From Cyanobacteria bacterium SZAS LIN-3 (GTDB lineage Bacteria > Cyanobacteriota > Vampirovibrionia > Obscuribacterales > Obscuribacteraceae), in NCBI GenBank assembly GCA_018266215.1, contig JAFEAV010000013.1, forward strand, positions 36,579-100,578: DNA of 64,000 bases, in the 5' to 3' direction. A model generated the notes under the pieces. That model saw nothing but the letters and a program-made list of their open reading frames with translations. It searched no databases and was not told the origin of the DNA. The number at the start of each line of letters is the position of its first letter. Positions within the stretch are counted from its first letter, which is position 1. The position numbers were made by a program, and so were the translations under genes. Positions 47,251 through 56,055 of this stretch are shown here, piece by piece.

Positions 47251-49289
47251 TTAAGGTCTCCTACCGCACCGGTGGTCTGGGGGGCTCCGCCCTGGTTGAG
47301 GGAGTCGGCCGAGAGAGCTTTTTTGTGGATTTTCAGTGCCCGGGCGTAGTCCTCGGCGAAGACTTTACTGGTGGGGCTGAGGGCGCTGGCGATGCGAAAC
47401 TCGGAGACTGCTTCTTCCAGCTGTCCCAGATTGAGCAGATTGACGGCCAGACGGTGATGTATTTCGCCGTTTTGTAAGTTGGCGCTCAGTGACTGTTTGA
47501 GCAGATTGGCCGCGCCTTGATAGTCGCGCTGGTTTTCCAGATTTTCGGCCGCGGTCAAAGTGGCCTGGGTCTGCGGATCGATAGCCGGGGCAGCCGCTGC
47601 CTGATTTTGCGGCGGCATGGCTGTAGCCGGAGCGCGATTGACACCGCCGGCTGGAGGCACTGCACGACCTCCATCTGTTTGAGGATTACCCTCGAACATA
47701 TTTTTTTCCCTTCCGGACGCCCCGCCAGATTGGCCTGGACCCTGCATAACGCCCTGGGTCGAAGCCTGTGCTGATCCTATACCCATTCCACCATATTGTT
47801 GACCAGCTTGGCTTCCCTCGCTTCCCGGTCGACTCAAACCTTCCGGTCTTGGAGCTTGAGCCCGGTTGCCGCCGCCCTGTGTTAGGCCGTTTTCTATATC
47901 TCGCAGGTGACTGGCCGCTTCTTCGTTTTGAGGAGAAAGCAGGACACAGGTATGAAAAGCCTGGCGTGCTCCTTGCAAGTCGCCCATTTTTTCCAGGCAC
48001 TGTCCCAGCAAAAATTGATATTTCTCATTGCGCGGCTCGATCATCACCGCCTGTCCGATCTCAGACAGGGCGTCGCGGTAGAGACCCTGGTTGAAGAATG
48101 TCTCGGTGGCCTGTTTGTGCTTTTCCGCGGCGGTGTGCTTGACTGCGCGCTGCAGGCTGGCCCGGGCCGCTTGCACAGACCCATTGCGCGGATCCAGTCT
48201 TTCGGCCTGGCTGTATTCGTTTTCGGCGGTGCTGAAGTCGCCGGTCAGTTGCATGGCCGCCCCCAGACCCATGTGATTTTCGGCCAGGAGCGGATTGAGC
48301 GCCACCTGTCTGCGCCAGATTTCAATCAAATTCTGTCCCGCAGCCGTGTCCTTGGGATCGAGGATAACCGCTTTGCGCAGCTCGGCGGCGGCACCGGTCA
48401 TATCCTTCATAGCCAGCATGACATTGCCCAGTTGTCTGTGAGCCGGGCCGTAGTCGGGATCTTTGACGACCGCCTGGCGATACCAGCTCATGGCGTTGGC
48501 CACATTGCCGTAGCGCATGGCCATGTCACCCATTTTTGTATAGGTGCGGGCCGAAGGATCCAGGCGCATGGCTTGTTGATATTCAACATTGGCCCCGCCG
48601 ATATCTCCCGAGGCGGCGAGCTCGTCGCCGATGCCCAGACGGTTGTCGGAGAGGCTGGGATCCAGTCCCATTCTTTGAATGGCTTCGTTCAGATATTTCC
48701 CGGCCTGGCCGTTGTCCGGCACGATGGCCAGGCCTTTGCGGAACATATTGGCGGCGCCGGCATAGTCTTTTTGCGCCAGAAGCTTCTGGCCGTAGAGCAC
48801 TTCAGCGGCCGAGAGATTGATTTTGAATTGCTTGTTGCCCGGATCATATTTGCAGGCCAGCTCGTGCTGGGCGATCGCCTCGGTCAGATGGCCCTGCCGG
48901 CCGAGGGCCACGGCCTTGTTATTGGCTTCGATGGCGATGGTCTGATACTGGCGAATGGCATTAATCTGATCTTCTTTTGCCTTCTTGACACTGTCGGCGG
49001 CGGCTTTTTCCTTGGCCGCGGCTTCTTCCTTTTGCTGTTTCTCGATGTCGCGGTAGTCGCTCTTGCGCGCCTTCCACTGGGAAGGCGGCATCACTTCCTG
49101 CGGACTCTGGGAGAAATCTTTGACCGGGCGGCCCCATTGATTGACGTCGGCGTTCTGACCCGTCGCCCCCGGCACGGCTCCGGCATGCGGTAGCGGCCTT
49201 GCATTGAGCTTGGTTGCCAGTGCCGGTGTGGAGACTGAAAGTGTCAGGGCCAGCGTCAAAGAAGCCAGTTGTAAGCCCGAGATGGTCAT
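47247..49289 (-). CDS. Secreted TPR protein coupled to the rpoB-like gene
   Basis: A 680-residue protein with a signal peptide (cut near P-A-L-A-T at about 26). A charged coiled coil (about 72-110) is followed by eight or so TPR units (about 120-470, such as A-M-S-W-Y-R-Q-A-V-V-K-D-P-D-Y-G-P-A), a Gly/Gln/Pro-rich linker and two further TPRs at the C terminus. Its last codons overlap the start of the rpoB-like gene by ATGA, so the two are translated together. There is no clear ribosome site at its ATG. What an exported scaffold has to do with a polymerase subunit is unknown. Confidence 0.72.
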
Positions 49290-49394
49290 TTTGTTCGCTT
49301 GTCTTTGGAAGAAAGAAGGAGGCTTATCTATATTATTATGAGGTTAGCTTAACGATCTTGCTGTACTGGGTCTACTGGTAGATCTCCCCCTGTA

Positions 49395-49432
49395 TGCGTA
49401 AAAATACTCACGGTCTGTCGAATTTTTATGCA
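49395..49432. repeat. Inverted repeat between operon starts
   Basis: TGCGTAAAAAT (49395-49405) and ATTTTTATGCA (49422-49432) are inverted copies with one mismatch and a 16-base gap. It lies about 110 bases upstream of the TPR-rpoB operon start and could be a regulator site. Confidence 0.35.
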
Positions 49433-49558
49433 AAGAAGCCGTTCTTCACTCAGTTTAGTCTGATTCGATTTAAATCTGGCGTCTGATAAAGAGGCCTGGC
49501 GGGCCGAAGATGAATTAACGATTAGATTTCGTAGAATATCGGGTATATACACGAGGTA

Positions 49559-49587
49559 CTGGCACAAATCGTAAGCGCTGTTACAAT
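49559..49587 (+). promoter_or_regulatory. Candidate sigma-70 promoter of the NarL-type regulator
   Basis: CTGGCA (49559-49564) and TACAAT (49582-49587, five of six) are 17 bases apart. Transcription would start near 49594, leaving a leader of about 70 bases. Confidence 0.5.
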
Positions 49588-49661
49588 AAATCCCGACTCA
49601 GTACCCGCGTTGTACTCTCGGGGATTTCAAGGGCGAGTTTGGGTTAAAGAAGAAGATTTAG

Positions 49662-50552
49662 ATGCCGGAGACTTTCTTGGAAACAGGCTTAACTCCCCAG
49701 AGACCATCACCATTTCGTCCGCGCACCGTATTGTGCGAACGCCATGAGCTGATTCGCTTCGGTTTGAAGCGGGTCGTATCGGAAGTGGTTGAAATTGTTG
49801 GTGAAGCAGCCGACGGCATGGCCGCGACTGAAATGATTCGCCGTCTGCGGCCTGATTTCGTCATCCTTGACGTTGATCTCGACGTGCTCAACGGGGTGGA
49901 GGTTTGCCGACGCGTCTCGTCCGAACTACCTAACTCCAATGTATTGATACTGACTGATAGTTATCACGCCACCAAATATCACAACCAGTTGATTCGTGCC
50001 GGTGCTCGCGGCTTCTGTCTCAAGAGTAGCGGACCACGCACACTGTTTGAAGCGATCGAACAGGTGACGCGCGCACTGCCTTATACCGATCCCAAGATTA
50101 CGCAGTTGGTGAAGCAAACGCCCACCACCAACATGCCCAACAGCAACCTAACCGACAGAGAAATTGAGGTTCTGATCCGTCTCGACCTGCGCAATAAAGA
50201 GATTGCCGAAGAGCTTGACATGAAGCTGCGCACGGTTGAAAAGCACATTGAATGTATTCTCGCCAAGCTGAAAGTGCCCACCCGTACCGCTGCCGCTCTC
50301 AAGGCCGTGCAGCTGGGTTATGTACTCCTGCCCAAGATGCCCGGTCGTGACCCGGTTACCGGTGTCAGCCACGAGCAGACCGTGGCCGAGTTGCAAGCTG
50401 AGTTGGCCATTGCCAACGAGCACCTGAAGGCGCTCTTGCGTCAGAACGAATTGCTCAAGCAGGCCCTCAACGACAAGATTCAGCCCCCGGGTGGCCAGCC
50501 TCAACAGCCCCAGCGGCCGCCATACAACCCTTCGCGCCGCGAAGAAGAATAA
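49662..50552 (+). CDS. NarL/LuxR-type response regulator with altered acidic pocket
   Basis: A 296-residue regulator. A receiver domain (about 21-140) has the phospho-acceptor Asp70 (V-I-L-D), Thr98 and Lys121, but the pair of acidic residues that usually binds Mg2+ near the start is Glu26-Arg27 (C-E-R-H in place of A-D-D-H). The LuxR helix-turn-helix spans about 163-220 (L-T-D-R-E-I-E-V-L, then T-V-E-K-H-I). The last 60 residues form a coiled coil and a Pro/Gln-rich tail, which family members lack. The ribosome site is weak. No sensor kinase is nearby. It is divergent from the TPR-rpoB operon. Confidence 0.85.
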   Translation: MPETFLETGLTPQRPSPFRPRTVLCERHELIRFGLKRVVSEVVEIVGEAADGMAATEMIRRLRPDFVILDVDLDVLNGVEVCRRVSSELPNSNVLILTDSYHATKYHNQLIRAGARGFCLKSSGPRTLFEAIEQVTRALPYTDPKITQLVKQTPTTNMPNSNLTDREIEVLIRLDLRNKEIAEELDMKLRTVEKHIECILAKLKVPTRTAAALKAVQLGYVLLPKMPGRDPVTGVSHEQTVAELQAELAIANEHLKALLRQNELLKQALNDKIQPPGGQPQQPQRPPYNPSRREEE

Positions 50553-50672
50553 ATCCCAGCTACTTGGCTGCTGTTTCAATAAATTTTGTTGGTTAAGTCT
50601 TTCCTCTTGGTTATTGCAAAACCATTTGCTAGACTCTGCCGATCTGGCACTTCCTATGCAATGGTGAACTGG

Positions 50673-51737
50673 ATGCAGTCGCGACTATTGATCAGTCTTT
50701 CCGCTTGCCTGGTGCTGACGACCGGTCTTTTGCCGGTGCAGCCGGCTTTTGCCGATCTGGCTTTTAAGGCCGGACCCGCTAAAAATCTGCAAATTGCCGC
50801 AGTCGATACAAAAACCATCAATTCTGCGCAGTCGACTGCCGATGCCGCACCAGTGGTGCCGCCGGCCGCAGCCATTAAATTGCCGACTGCCGATCCCTTT
50901 CCACTCTCCAGTAAATTTTCCCGTCGCCTGCAAAAGTACACAGGCCTCAACTGGCTCAGTGGTGCCGTTGCCTCTCAGGCAGCCAGTTTCGCTGTGCACC
51001 GCAAATTTGGCGGCAAGGTAAAAGTTAAAATCAAGTCCTATAGTCTGACCGATTTAATTGCCGGCAAAGTCAAGTCGGTATCCCTGGAAGTGCGCGATCC
51101 CAAGCTCTCCGGCATTGGTCTGGGTGAACTCACCGTCAAGTCGGCCAATCCTATCTGGTACGCCTACCGTAAACCCAAGAGTGGCGAATCGCGCGGTTTG
51201 AAGACGCCCGTCATGCTCTGTGTCAAAGCCAATCTCAGCCAGAAGCAAATTGCCCGCGCTCTGGAAAATCCCTCCGTTGCTTCCAAATTGCATGGTCTCA
51301 AGCTTGATCTGCCTGGTCTGGGTGAGCAACAACTGGAAGTCGTGAAGCCGAAAGTTGAAATCCTTGACGATTTGCTCAAGCTGGAAGCCACTCTTGTGAC
51401 TAAGGGCGGCACCCTGGAAAGTGGCGTGCCGGTGACGATCGTGGCCCGTCCAAGACTGGTCGGCGACAGTCAGATTGTGCTTGAGGGTATGAAAGTAGAC
51501 AGCCCCGACATTGTTGAGCCGGAAAAGTTTGCTGATTTCACCTCCAAACTTTTGAATCCTGTTGTTGACTTTGCCCGCATGGACAGACGCGATCATGCTT
51601 TCCGTCTGGATAAACTGACGGTCTCGGGGAAAGATGGCGATGTCGAAGGAGACGGTCGCCTCCTGCTCGTACCTCGTCCCAGCGTGAGCACCACCGCCAG
51701 TCAGCTGGCCCAGAAGAAAGGCTCGCTTACCCAATAA
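50673..51737 (+). CDS. Exported DUF2993 (LmeA-like) protein
   Basis: A 354-residue protein with a signal peptide ending P-A-F-A near residue 25 from ATG 50673, which has GGTGA five bases ahead; ATG 50661 is also possible. After a linker of about 70 residues it shows the DUF2993 pattern: a long amphipathic beta-domain with I-A-G-K-V-K-S-V-S-L-E-V-R-D and later V-D-F-A-R-M-D-R-R-D-H-A-F-R-L. Relatives in cyanobacteria and actinobacteria are cell-envelope lipid-binding proteins. It is nine bases upstream of the GerMN lipoprotein gene. Confidence 0.72.
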   Translation: MQSRLLISLSACLVLTTGLLPVQPAFADLAFKAGPAKNLQIAAVDTKTINSAQSTADAAPVVPPAAAIKLPTADPFPLSSKFSRRLQKYTGLNWLSGAVASQAASFAVHRKFGGKVKVKIKSYSLTDLIAGKVKSVSLEVRDPKLSGIGLGELTVKSANPIWYAYRKPKSGESRGLKTPVMLCVKANLSQKQIARALENPSVASKLHGLKLDLPGLGEQQLEVVKPKVEILDDLLKLEATLVTKGGTLESGVPVTIVARPRLVGDSQIVLEGMKVDSPDIVEPEKFADFTSKLLNPVVDFARMDRRDHAFRLDKLTVSGKDGDVEGDGRLLLVPRPSVSTTASQLAQKKGSLTQ

Positions 51738-51745
51738 GCCTGGCT

Positions 51746-52432
51746 GTGATTATTCGAGCTTCAATCCCTAAATTTCTCGTAGTACTACTGGCGGTGCCGG
51801 CGCTTTTGAGCGCCTGCCGCGGTCGCACCGTGCTCAGTGGGGATGATGAAAAAAGTGGCGCCAACGTCAAGCCAAGGAAGCAAGTAACTGGTGTCCTTAA
51901 GTCGGGAGCATCGCCTGAGAAGGCGGATTTAAAGCCAGCCAAACCAGTGATGGTGGGTGCACCCGTAATGCCTAGCCAGGCGGCCATGGTCTGGTTTACG
52001 AACATCCACAACGATAGAACTGTCTACTTGCCGCGTGCTTATTCAGCATCACCCTCGCAAGAGAAGACTCAAATTCTAAAATATACGCTGAACCTTCTAT
52101 TCAAGGGGCCGCATCCGGATTTCCCGGAACTGTCATCTGAAGTGCCAGCCGGAACGAAGCTTCTGGATGTGGTGGAAAACCCTGCTGACGGTTCGATTAC
52201 GATCAATCTCTCCAAGGAATTTGCGGCAGGTTCCGGTCCAAGCAGTTTTGAGGCGCGTCTGGAGCAGGTCCGGCGCACGGTCTGGGGTGTCGTCGGCACG
52301 CAGCCCGTTTATCTAAATGTCGAGGGGCAGAGACTGGAAGCTTCCGGCGATGGGCTGGAGGTCAGGCAACCTATTAATGCCAGCGCCGGCTCGGACAGTG
52401 GGTCCGATCGGCATGCAGCCCCACCAAACTGA
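51746..52432 (+). CDS. GerMN domain lipoprotein
   Basis: A 228-residue protein with a lipoprotein signal, L-L-S-A-C, at about 20-24. The GerMN (sporulation/germination-type) domain occupies about 80-210: V-W-F-T-N, a L-K-Y-T-L-N-L-L-F-K-G-P helix, L-D-V-V-E-N-P-A-D-G-S-I-T-I-N-L-S and V-R-R-T-V-W. In non-spore-formers this domain occurs in cell-envelope lipoproteins of unknown role. The start is a GTG just after the DUF2993 gene, so the two probably form an operon. Confidence 0.78.
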   Translation: MIIRASIPKFLVVLLAVPALLSACRGRTVLSGDDEKSGANVKPRKQVTGVLKSGASPEKADLKPAKPVMVGAPVMPSQAAMVWFTNIHNDRTVYLPRAYSASPSQEKTQILKYTLNLLFKGPHPDFPELSSEVPAGTKLLDVVENPADGSITINLSKEFAAGSGPSSFEARLEQVRRTVWGVVGTQPVYLNVEGQRLEASGDGLEVRQPINASAGSDSGSDRHAAPPN

Positions 52433-52435
52433 ACT

Positions 52436-52481
52436 ATATCTAAAGAAGTCCTGTAACAGTCTTACAAAACGATTTAGATAT
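52436..52481. repeat. Inverted repeat upstream of rpmE
   Basis: ATATCTAAA (52436-52444) and TTTAGATAT (52473-52481) are perfect inverted copies 28 bases apart, starting just after the GerMN stop. It is either a weak terminator or a regulatory site; there is no T-run. Confidence 0.3.
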
Positions 52482-52500
52482 CCGGACGCATCTTTGGGCC

Positions 52501-52509
52501 TGATATGAT
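52501..52509 (+). promoter_or_regulatory. Extended -10 promoter of rpmE
   Basis: TGATATGAT has the TGn extension joined to TATGAT (five of six). No clear -35 lies 17 bases upstream, as is usual for extended -10 promoters. Confidence 0.45.
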
Positions 52510-52549
52510 ATCTTTCCTTAAGTTAGTGTCTATATTTCAGGGTGTCGCT

Positions 52550-52771
52550 ATGAAAGACGGGATTCATCCCAAGTACTTTGACGTCGTTGCCACTTGCGTT
52601 TGTGGGAACGAAGTACAGTTGGGTTCCACCAAAAATGCAATCCGTGTAGAAATTTGCAGCAATTGCCATCCTTTCTACACCGGTCAGCAAAAAATCGTTG
52701 ACACAGAGGGTCGGGTTGACCGCTTTGTCAAGAGATACAAGCTGGACAAAGACAAGGCTGTGGCTACTTAA
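52550..52771 (+). CDS. rpmE: Ribosomal protein L31, zinc-binding type
   Basis: A 73-residue large-subunit ribosomal protein. ATG 52550 gives the normal N terminus M-K-D-G-I-H-P-K-Y. Cys residues at C-V-C-G and C-S-N-C form the zinc ribbon of the C+ form. The family end F-V-K-R-Y is present. It has its own promoter-like -10 and a strong terminator, so it appears to be a single-gene unit. Confidence 0.95.
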   Translation: MKDGIHPKYFDVVATCVCGNEVQLGSTKNAIRVEICSNCHPFYTGQQKIVDTEGRVDRFVKRYKLDKDKAVAT

Positions 52772-52803
52772 TCAGCCATTGGCTGGTCGTCAAAGCTTTA
52801 GAT

Positions 52804-52835
52804 ACGGTCCGGCTCTGAGCGCCGGACCGTTTTTT
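52804..52835 (+). terminator. Intrinsic terminator after rpmE
   Basis: ACGGTCCGGC and GCCGGACCGT make a perfect 10-bp stem with a 7-base loop, followed by six T's (52830-52835). This is a textbook terminator. Confidence 0.92.
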
Positions 52836-52900
52836 CGCACGTGAGCACAGGGCCGGAGACGGCAGACCAGGACAGCACCGCACACGAGAGAGGGCCAACA

Positions 52901-53698
52901 GTGCAAAAGCAAGATTTACCGACGGCAGCGGCACCCAGAGCCTTATCCGGCAAGGACAGGCTGATAGTCGCCCTCGATGTGCCGACCATGCCCGAGGCCC
53001 GCGCCCTGATAAAAGAACTGGCCGGAGAAGTCGGCATGTTCAAAGTGGGCCTGGAATTATTCACCGCCTGCGGCATTGAAATTTTTGAAGCCGTCAACGA
53101 AGCCGGCGGCCGGCTCTTCTTCGACGGCAAGTTTCACGATATTCCCAACACTGTCGCCGGTGCCTGCAAGGCCGTCGTCATGAATAAACCGGCCCTCTTC
53201 AATCTGCACGCCCTCGGTGGCAGGCGCATGATGCAGGCGGCGGTTGCCGCTCGCGATGAGGCTTTTGAAGTACTGAAGGAAAAGCATGCCCGGGCCGGCG
53301 GCGGTCGTCCCCCGGAAAAACCTACTCTTATCGCCGTGACCGTTTTGACCAGCATGAGCGCCCAGGCCCTGGCTGAGGATTTGAAGATTTCTCTGCCCCT
53401 GGATCAAATGGTGCCCTATCTGGCATCGGTGGCCCAGGAGTGCGGACTGGATGGAGTGGTGGCATCGGCCCAGGAAGCATCGTCTATCCGTTTGGCTTGT
53501 GGACCGGGTTTCCTCATTGTCACGCCAGGCATACGTCCGAGCTGGTCGGGAGCCGATGATCAAGCTCGCATCGTCACGCCTCAGGATGCCATTGCCGGTG
53601 GTGCCGACATGATTGTTGTCGGACGGCCCATAACAAAAGCTAAAGACAGAGTAGAGGCCGCTCGCAAGATCGTAGCCGAGCTGGAAGGCCGCGCTTAG
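52901..53698 (+). CDS. pyrF: Orotidine 5'-phosphate decarboxylase
   Basis: A 265-residue enzyme that makes UMP from OMP. The start at GTG 52901, with GAGAGGG ahead, is favoured; the frame is open back to a GTG at 52841, directly after the terminator and without a ribosome site. Catalytic residues lie in F-D-G-K-F-H-D-I-P-N-T, the D-x-K-x-x-D array; the substrate loops include L-I-V-A-L-D-V-P, T-V-L-T-S-M and T-P-G-I-R-P. The family length is 230-270. It is the sole pyrimidine gene here. Confidence 0.93.
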   Translation: MQKQDLPTAAAPRALSGKDRLIVALDVPTMPEARALIKELAGEVGMFKVGLELFTACGIEIFEAVNEAGGRLFFDGKFHDIPNTVAGACKAVVMNKPALFNLHALGGRRMMQAAVAARDEAFEVLKEKHARAGGGRPPEKPTLIAVTVLTSMSAQALAEDLKISLPLDQMVPYLASVAQECGLDGVVASAQEASSIRLACGPGFLIVTPGIRPSWSGADDQARIVTPQDAIAGGADMIVVGRPITKAKDRVEAARKIVAELEGRA

Positions 53699-53705
53699 AA
53701 CTGCA

Positions 53706-54650
53706 TCAGGCCTGTTCGGGTTCGGGGTTGAGAGCCGGTGTCTCGCGACTTTCTTTACTGTCGCGCGGCTTCTCTTTCACTTCCAGGACTTCGTTTTTAT
53801 TGCCGCGGCCAAAGAGTGAGAGGAAGGAATTGAGCGGGCTGGCCTGGCTTTCGGTCGGGTTTTGATGGTAGAGATAGACGATTGGATCGGCCAGATCGTC
53901 GGCACTGTTATAGCGGGCCAACATGCCGCGGCTGGCGGCTGAGATGGCGCCGGTTTCCTCCGATACGACTATGCATAGTCCGTCGTAGGTCTCGGAAAGG
54001 CCGATGGCGGCCCGATGTCGGGTGCCGTATTTGTAGCTCAGTTTGGGATTGTCGGTCATGGGCAGGATGACGCCGGCGGCTACGATTTTGTCTTTGCGGA
54101 TGACTACAGCGCCGTCATGCAATGGTGACTTGGGAAAAAATATAGTCAGCAAGAGCGTTGAGGAAAGGTCGGCGTTTACCGGAGTGCCGGGGCTGAGATA
54201 GTCTCTTTCCCCCTCCGGCGGCTCGATTACGATGAGCGCGCCGACGCGGTTGCGCGATAGTTCTTTGACCGCGGCGATGATTTGCTGAATGCCCAGTTTG
54301 ATTTTGGTGCTCTCGGTGGCCGATAGTGAGAGGTCAAATTTGAAAGTCTGCACCCGGCCCAGATAGCCAAGCCCGCGGCGTATCTCCGGCTGGAAGACAA
54401 TTACCAGGGCCAGGGCGGCCGCCGGGATGATATGTTGCAGCACCGAGGTGATCAGGGTCAGCTGCAGGCCCCAGGAGGCCAGCGCGATAACGACCAGGAA
54501 CATAATGCCGCGCACGAGGCGTTCGGCATGGGTACCGGCAATGCGCCGCCAGAACCAGAAGAAGGCGTAGCAAATAATAACAACTTGCACGATCATCTTG
54601 AACCAGACAAACCAGGTGAACTGGTTCAGGTAGTCAGCGATGTTGTACAT
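53706..54650 (-). CDS. cdaA: Diadenylate cyclase CdaA
   Basis: A 314-residue membrane enzyme that makes cyclic di-AMP from two ATP. Three N-terminal helices (about 13-33, 45-65 and 68-88) precede the DAC domain with D-G-A at 179-181 and R-H-R at 211-213, both essential motifs. The C-terminal 45 residues are charged and dispensable. It is last in a run with lysA (40 bases apart), linking the messenger to cell-wall and lysine metabolism. No cdaR or glmM is next to it, unlike in Bacillus. Confidence 0.94.
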   Translation of the reverse strand: MYNIADYLNQFTWFVWFKMIVQVVIICYAFFWFWRRIAGTHAERLVRGIMFLVVIALASWGLQLTLITSVLQHIIPAAALALVIVFQPEIRRGLGYLGRVQTFKFDLSLSATESTKIKLGIQQIIAAVKELSRNRVGALIVIEPPEGERDYLSPGTPVNADLSSTLLLTIFFPKSPLHDGAVVIRKDKIVAAGVILPMTDNPKLSYKYGTRHRAAIGLSETYDGLCIVVSEETGAISAASRGMLARYNSADDLADPIVYLYHQNPTESQASPLNSFLSLFGRGNKNEVLEVKEKPRDSKESRETPALNPEPEQA

Positions 54651-54689
54651 CTTGGCCCCCAGTCCGGTTCTGAAGTCAGGAAAAGCTCA

Positions 54690-56054
54690 TCAAGCGAGCC
54701 AGCTAGGCATTCGGTCCTGGCGTAATAGATCTGTACACGTCTCGCGCGCCAAAATAACCTCGGCCTTCCCGTTTTTTACAAGCACGCACGCTGGTCTGGC
54801 CGTGCGGTTGTAGTTGGAAGACATACTGTAGTTATAAGCGCCGGTGGCGAAGATGGCGATCAGATCGCCGCGCTTAGCGTTAAGTTTGACTTCCTCTACG
54901 ATTATATCCCCTGACTCGCAGTACCGGCCGACAATGGACCAGACTTTGTCTCCGCTGTTTTGTTCATTGGCCATGCGATTGGCGACGACGGCCGTATATT
55001 TTGCCTGATACATTATCGGTCTGGGATTGTCGGCCATGCCGCCGTCGATGGACAGATAGTTGACGCCGCCGGCCAGCTCTTTGGTGCGGCCCACCTGATA
55101 CAGCGTGACACCGGCCGTGCCAATAATCGACCGGCCGGGCTCGAGCGACAATTCGGGCAGCTTGAGGCCGCGGGCGGGGAATACTCTTTTGACTTCATCG
55201 CTCAGGGTGCGGGCCCAGGTATTGAGCGCAATTGGTCTGTCCTCGGCTATGTAGGCTATGCCCAGGCCGCCGCCCAGGTCCAGATGCGGCATTTCATAGC
55301 CAAATTTGTCTTTGTAGCTCTTGTAGAGATCGCCCATCAGCTCCACGACTTGTAGATAGGGCGGCAGGTCCATGCCCTGGCTGCCGATGTGGGCGTGCAG
55401 CCCGAGCAGGTTGATATGCTCCGTGTGCTCCAGCGCCATCTCGACTGTCCGCTCCAGCTCATCCAGGGGAATGCCGAATTTACTGGTCGAGTGGCCGGTC
55501 TTAATGTGATCGTGGGTGTCGAGGTCAATACCCGGAATGATGCGCAGCATCACAGGGACGCGGCGTTTGTATCTCTGCGCCAGGTCGATGATGTCTTCCA
55601 GTTCGGACAGACTGTCGACGACGATCTTTACTCCAGCGTTGGAAATAGCCATGGTCAGCTCTTCCAGGCTCTTATTGTTGCCGTGCAGAAAAATCTTTTC
55701 CGGCGAGAAGCCTGCCTGGAGGGCGGTTACGAGCTCGCCTTCGGAGACGACGTCAATGCCGAAATTTAAATCTTTGACCAGCGCCGCCATGGCCAGGCAG
55801 AGAAAGGCCTTGCCGGCATAGGAGGGCGTGGCATTGGGATAGTCTTTCAATCCTTCCCAGATGGCCTGAGCCGCCGCTCTTATCGTGTCTTCGCAGATAA
55901 TCCAGAGGGGAGTGCCGAATTCTGCAGCGAGCTCGACCACGTCAATGCCGCCGAGGGTCAAATGATTTTTTTCATTGACTGCAGCGGTGAGTGGCTCCAC
56001 GCGTTGATTGACGGTGAGGCTGTTATCTTTCACTTGGGAGACCTGAGATTGCAA
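54690..56054 (-). CDS. lysA: Diaminopimelate decarboxylase
   Basis: A 454-residue PLP enzyme that turns meso-diaminopimelate into L-lysine. The PLP Lys82 lies in S-Y-A-G-K-A (usually Y-A-x-K-A-N), with H-I-G-S in the barrel, the E-P-G-R-S phosphate loop and the C-E-S-G-D motif in the C-terminal domain, all as in LysA. The TTG at 56054 follows the previous stop by one base; GTG 56033 with an AGGT upstream is an equal candidate, shortening the protein by seven residues. Confidence 0.93.
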   Translation of the reverse strand: MQSQVSQVKDNSLTVNQRVEPLTAAVNEKNHLTLGGIDVVELAAEFGTPLWIICEDTIRAAAQAIWEGLKDYPNATPSYAGKAFLCLAMAALVKDLNFGIDVVSEGELVTALQAGFSPEKIFLHGNNKSLEELTMAISNAGVKIVVDSLSELEDIIDLAQRYKRRVPVMLRIIPGIDLDTHDHIKTGHSTSKFGIPLDELERTVEMALEHTEHINLLGLHAHIGSQGMDLPPYLQVVELMGDLYKSYKDKFGYEMPHLDLGGGLGIAYIAEDRPIALNTWARTLSDEVKRVFPARGLKLPELSLEPGRSIIGTAGVTLYQVGRTKELAGGVNYLSIDGGMADNPRPIMYQAKYTAVVANRMANEQNSGDKVWSIVGRYCESGDIIVEEVKLNAKRGDLIAIFATGAYNYSMSSNYNRTARPACVLVKNGKAEVILARETCTDLLRQDRMPSWLA

Positions 56055-56055
56055 T

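Larger units (their letters stand above)
49290..49661. promoter_or_regulatory. Divergent control region, TPR-rpoB operon and NarL-type regulator
   Basis: This 372-base region holds no gene that I can support. It contains an inverted repeat at 49395-49432 and a good plus-strand promoter at 49559-49587. The promoter for the minus-strand operon must also lie here but is not clear. Confidence 0.5.

Noticed and set aside
47907..49193. A 428-codon plus-strand open frame
   Set aside because: It is the antisense of the TPR gene; the sequence is a compositional shadow with no start signal or known motif.
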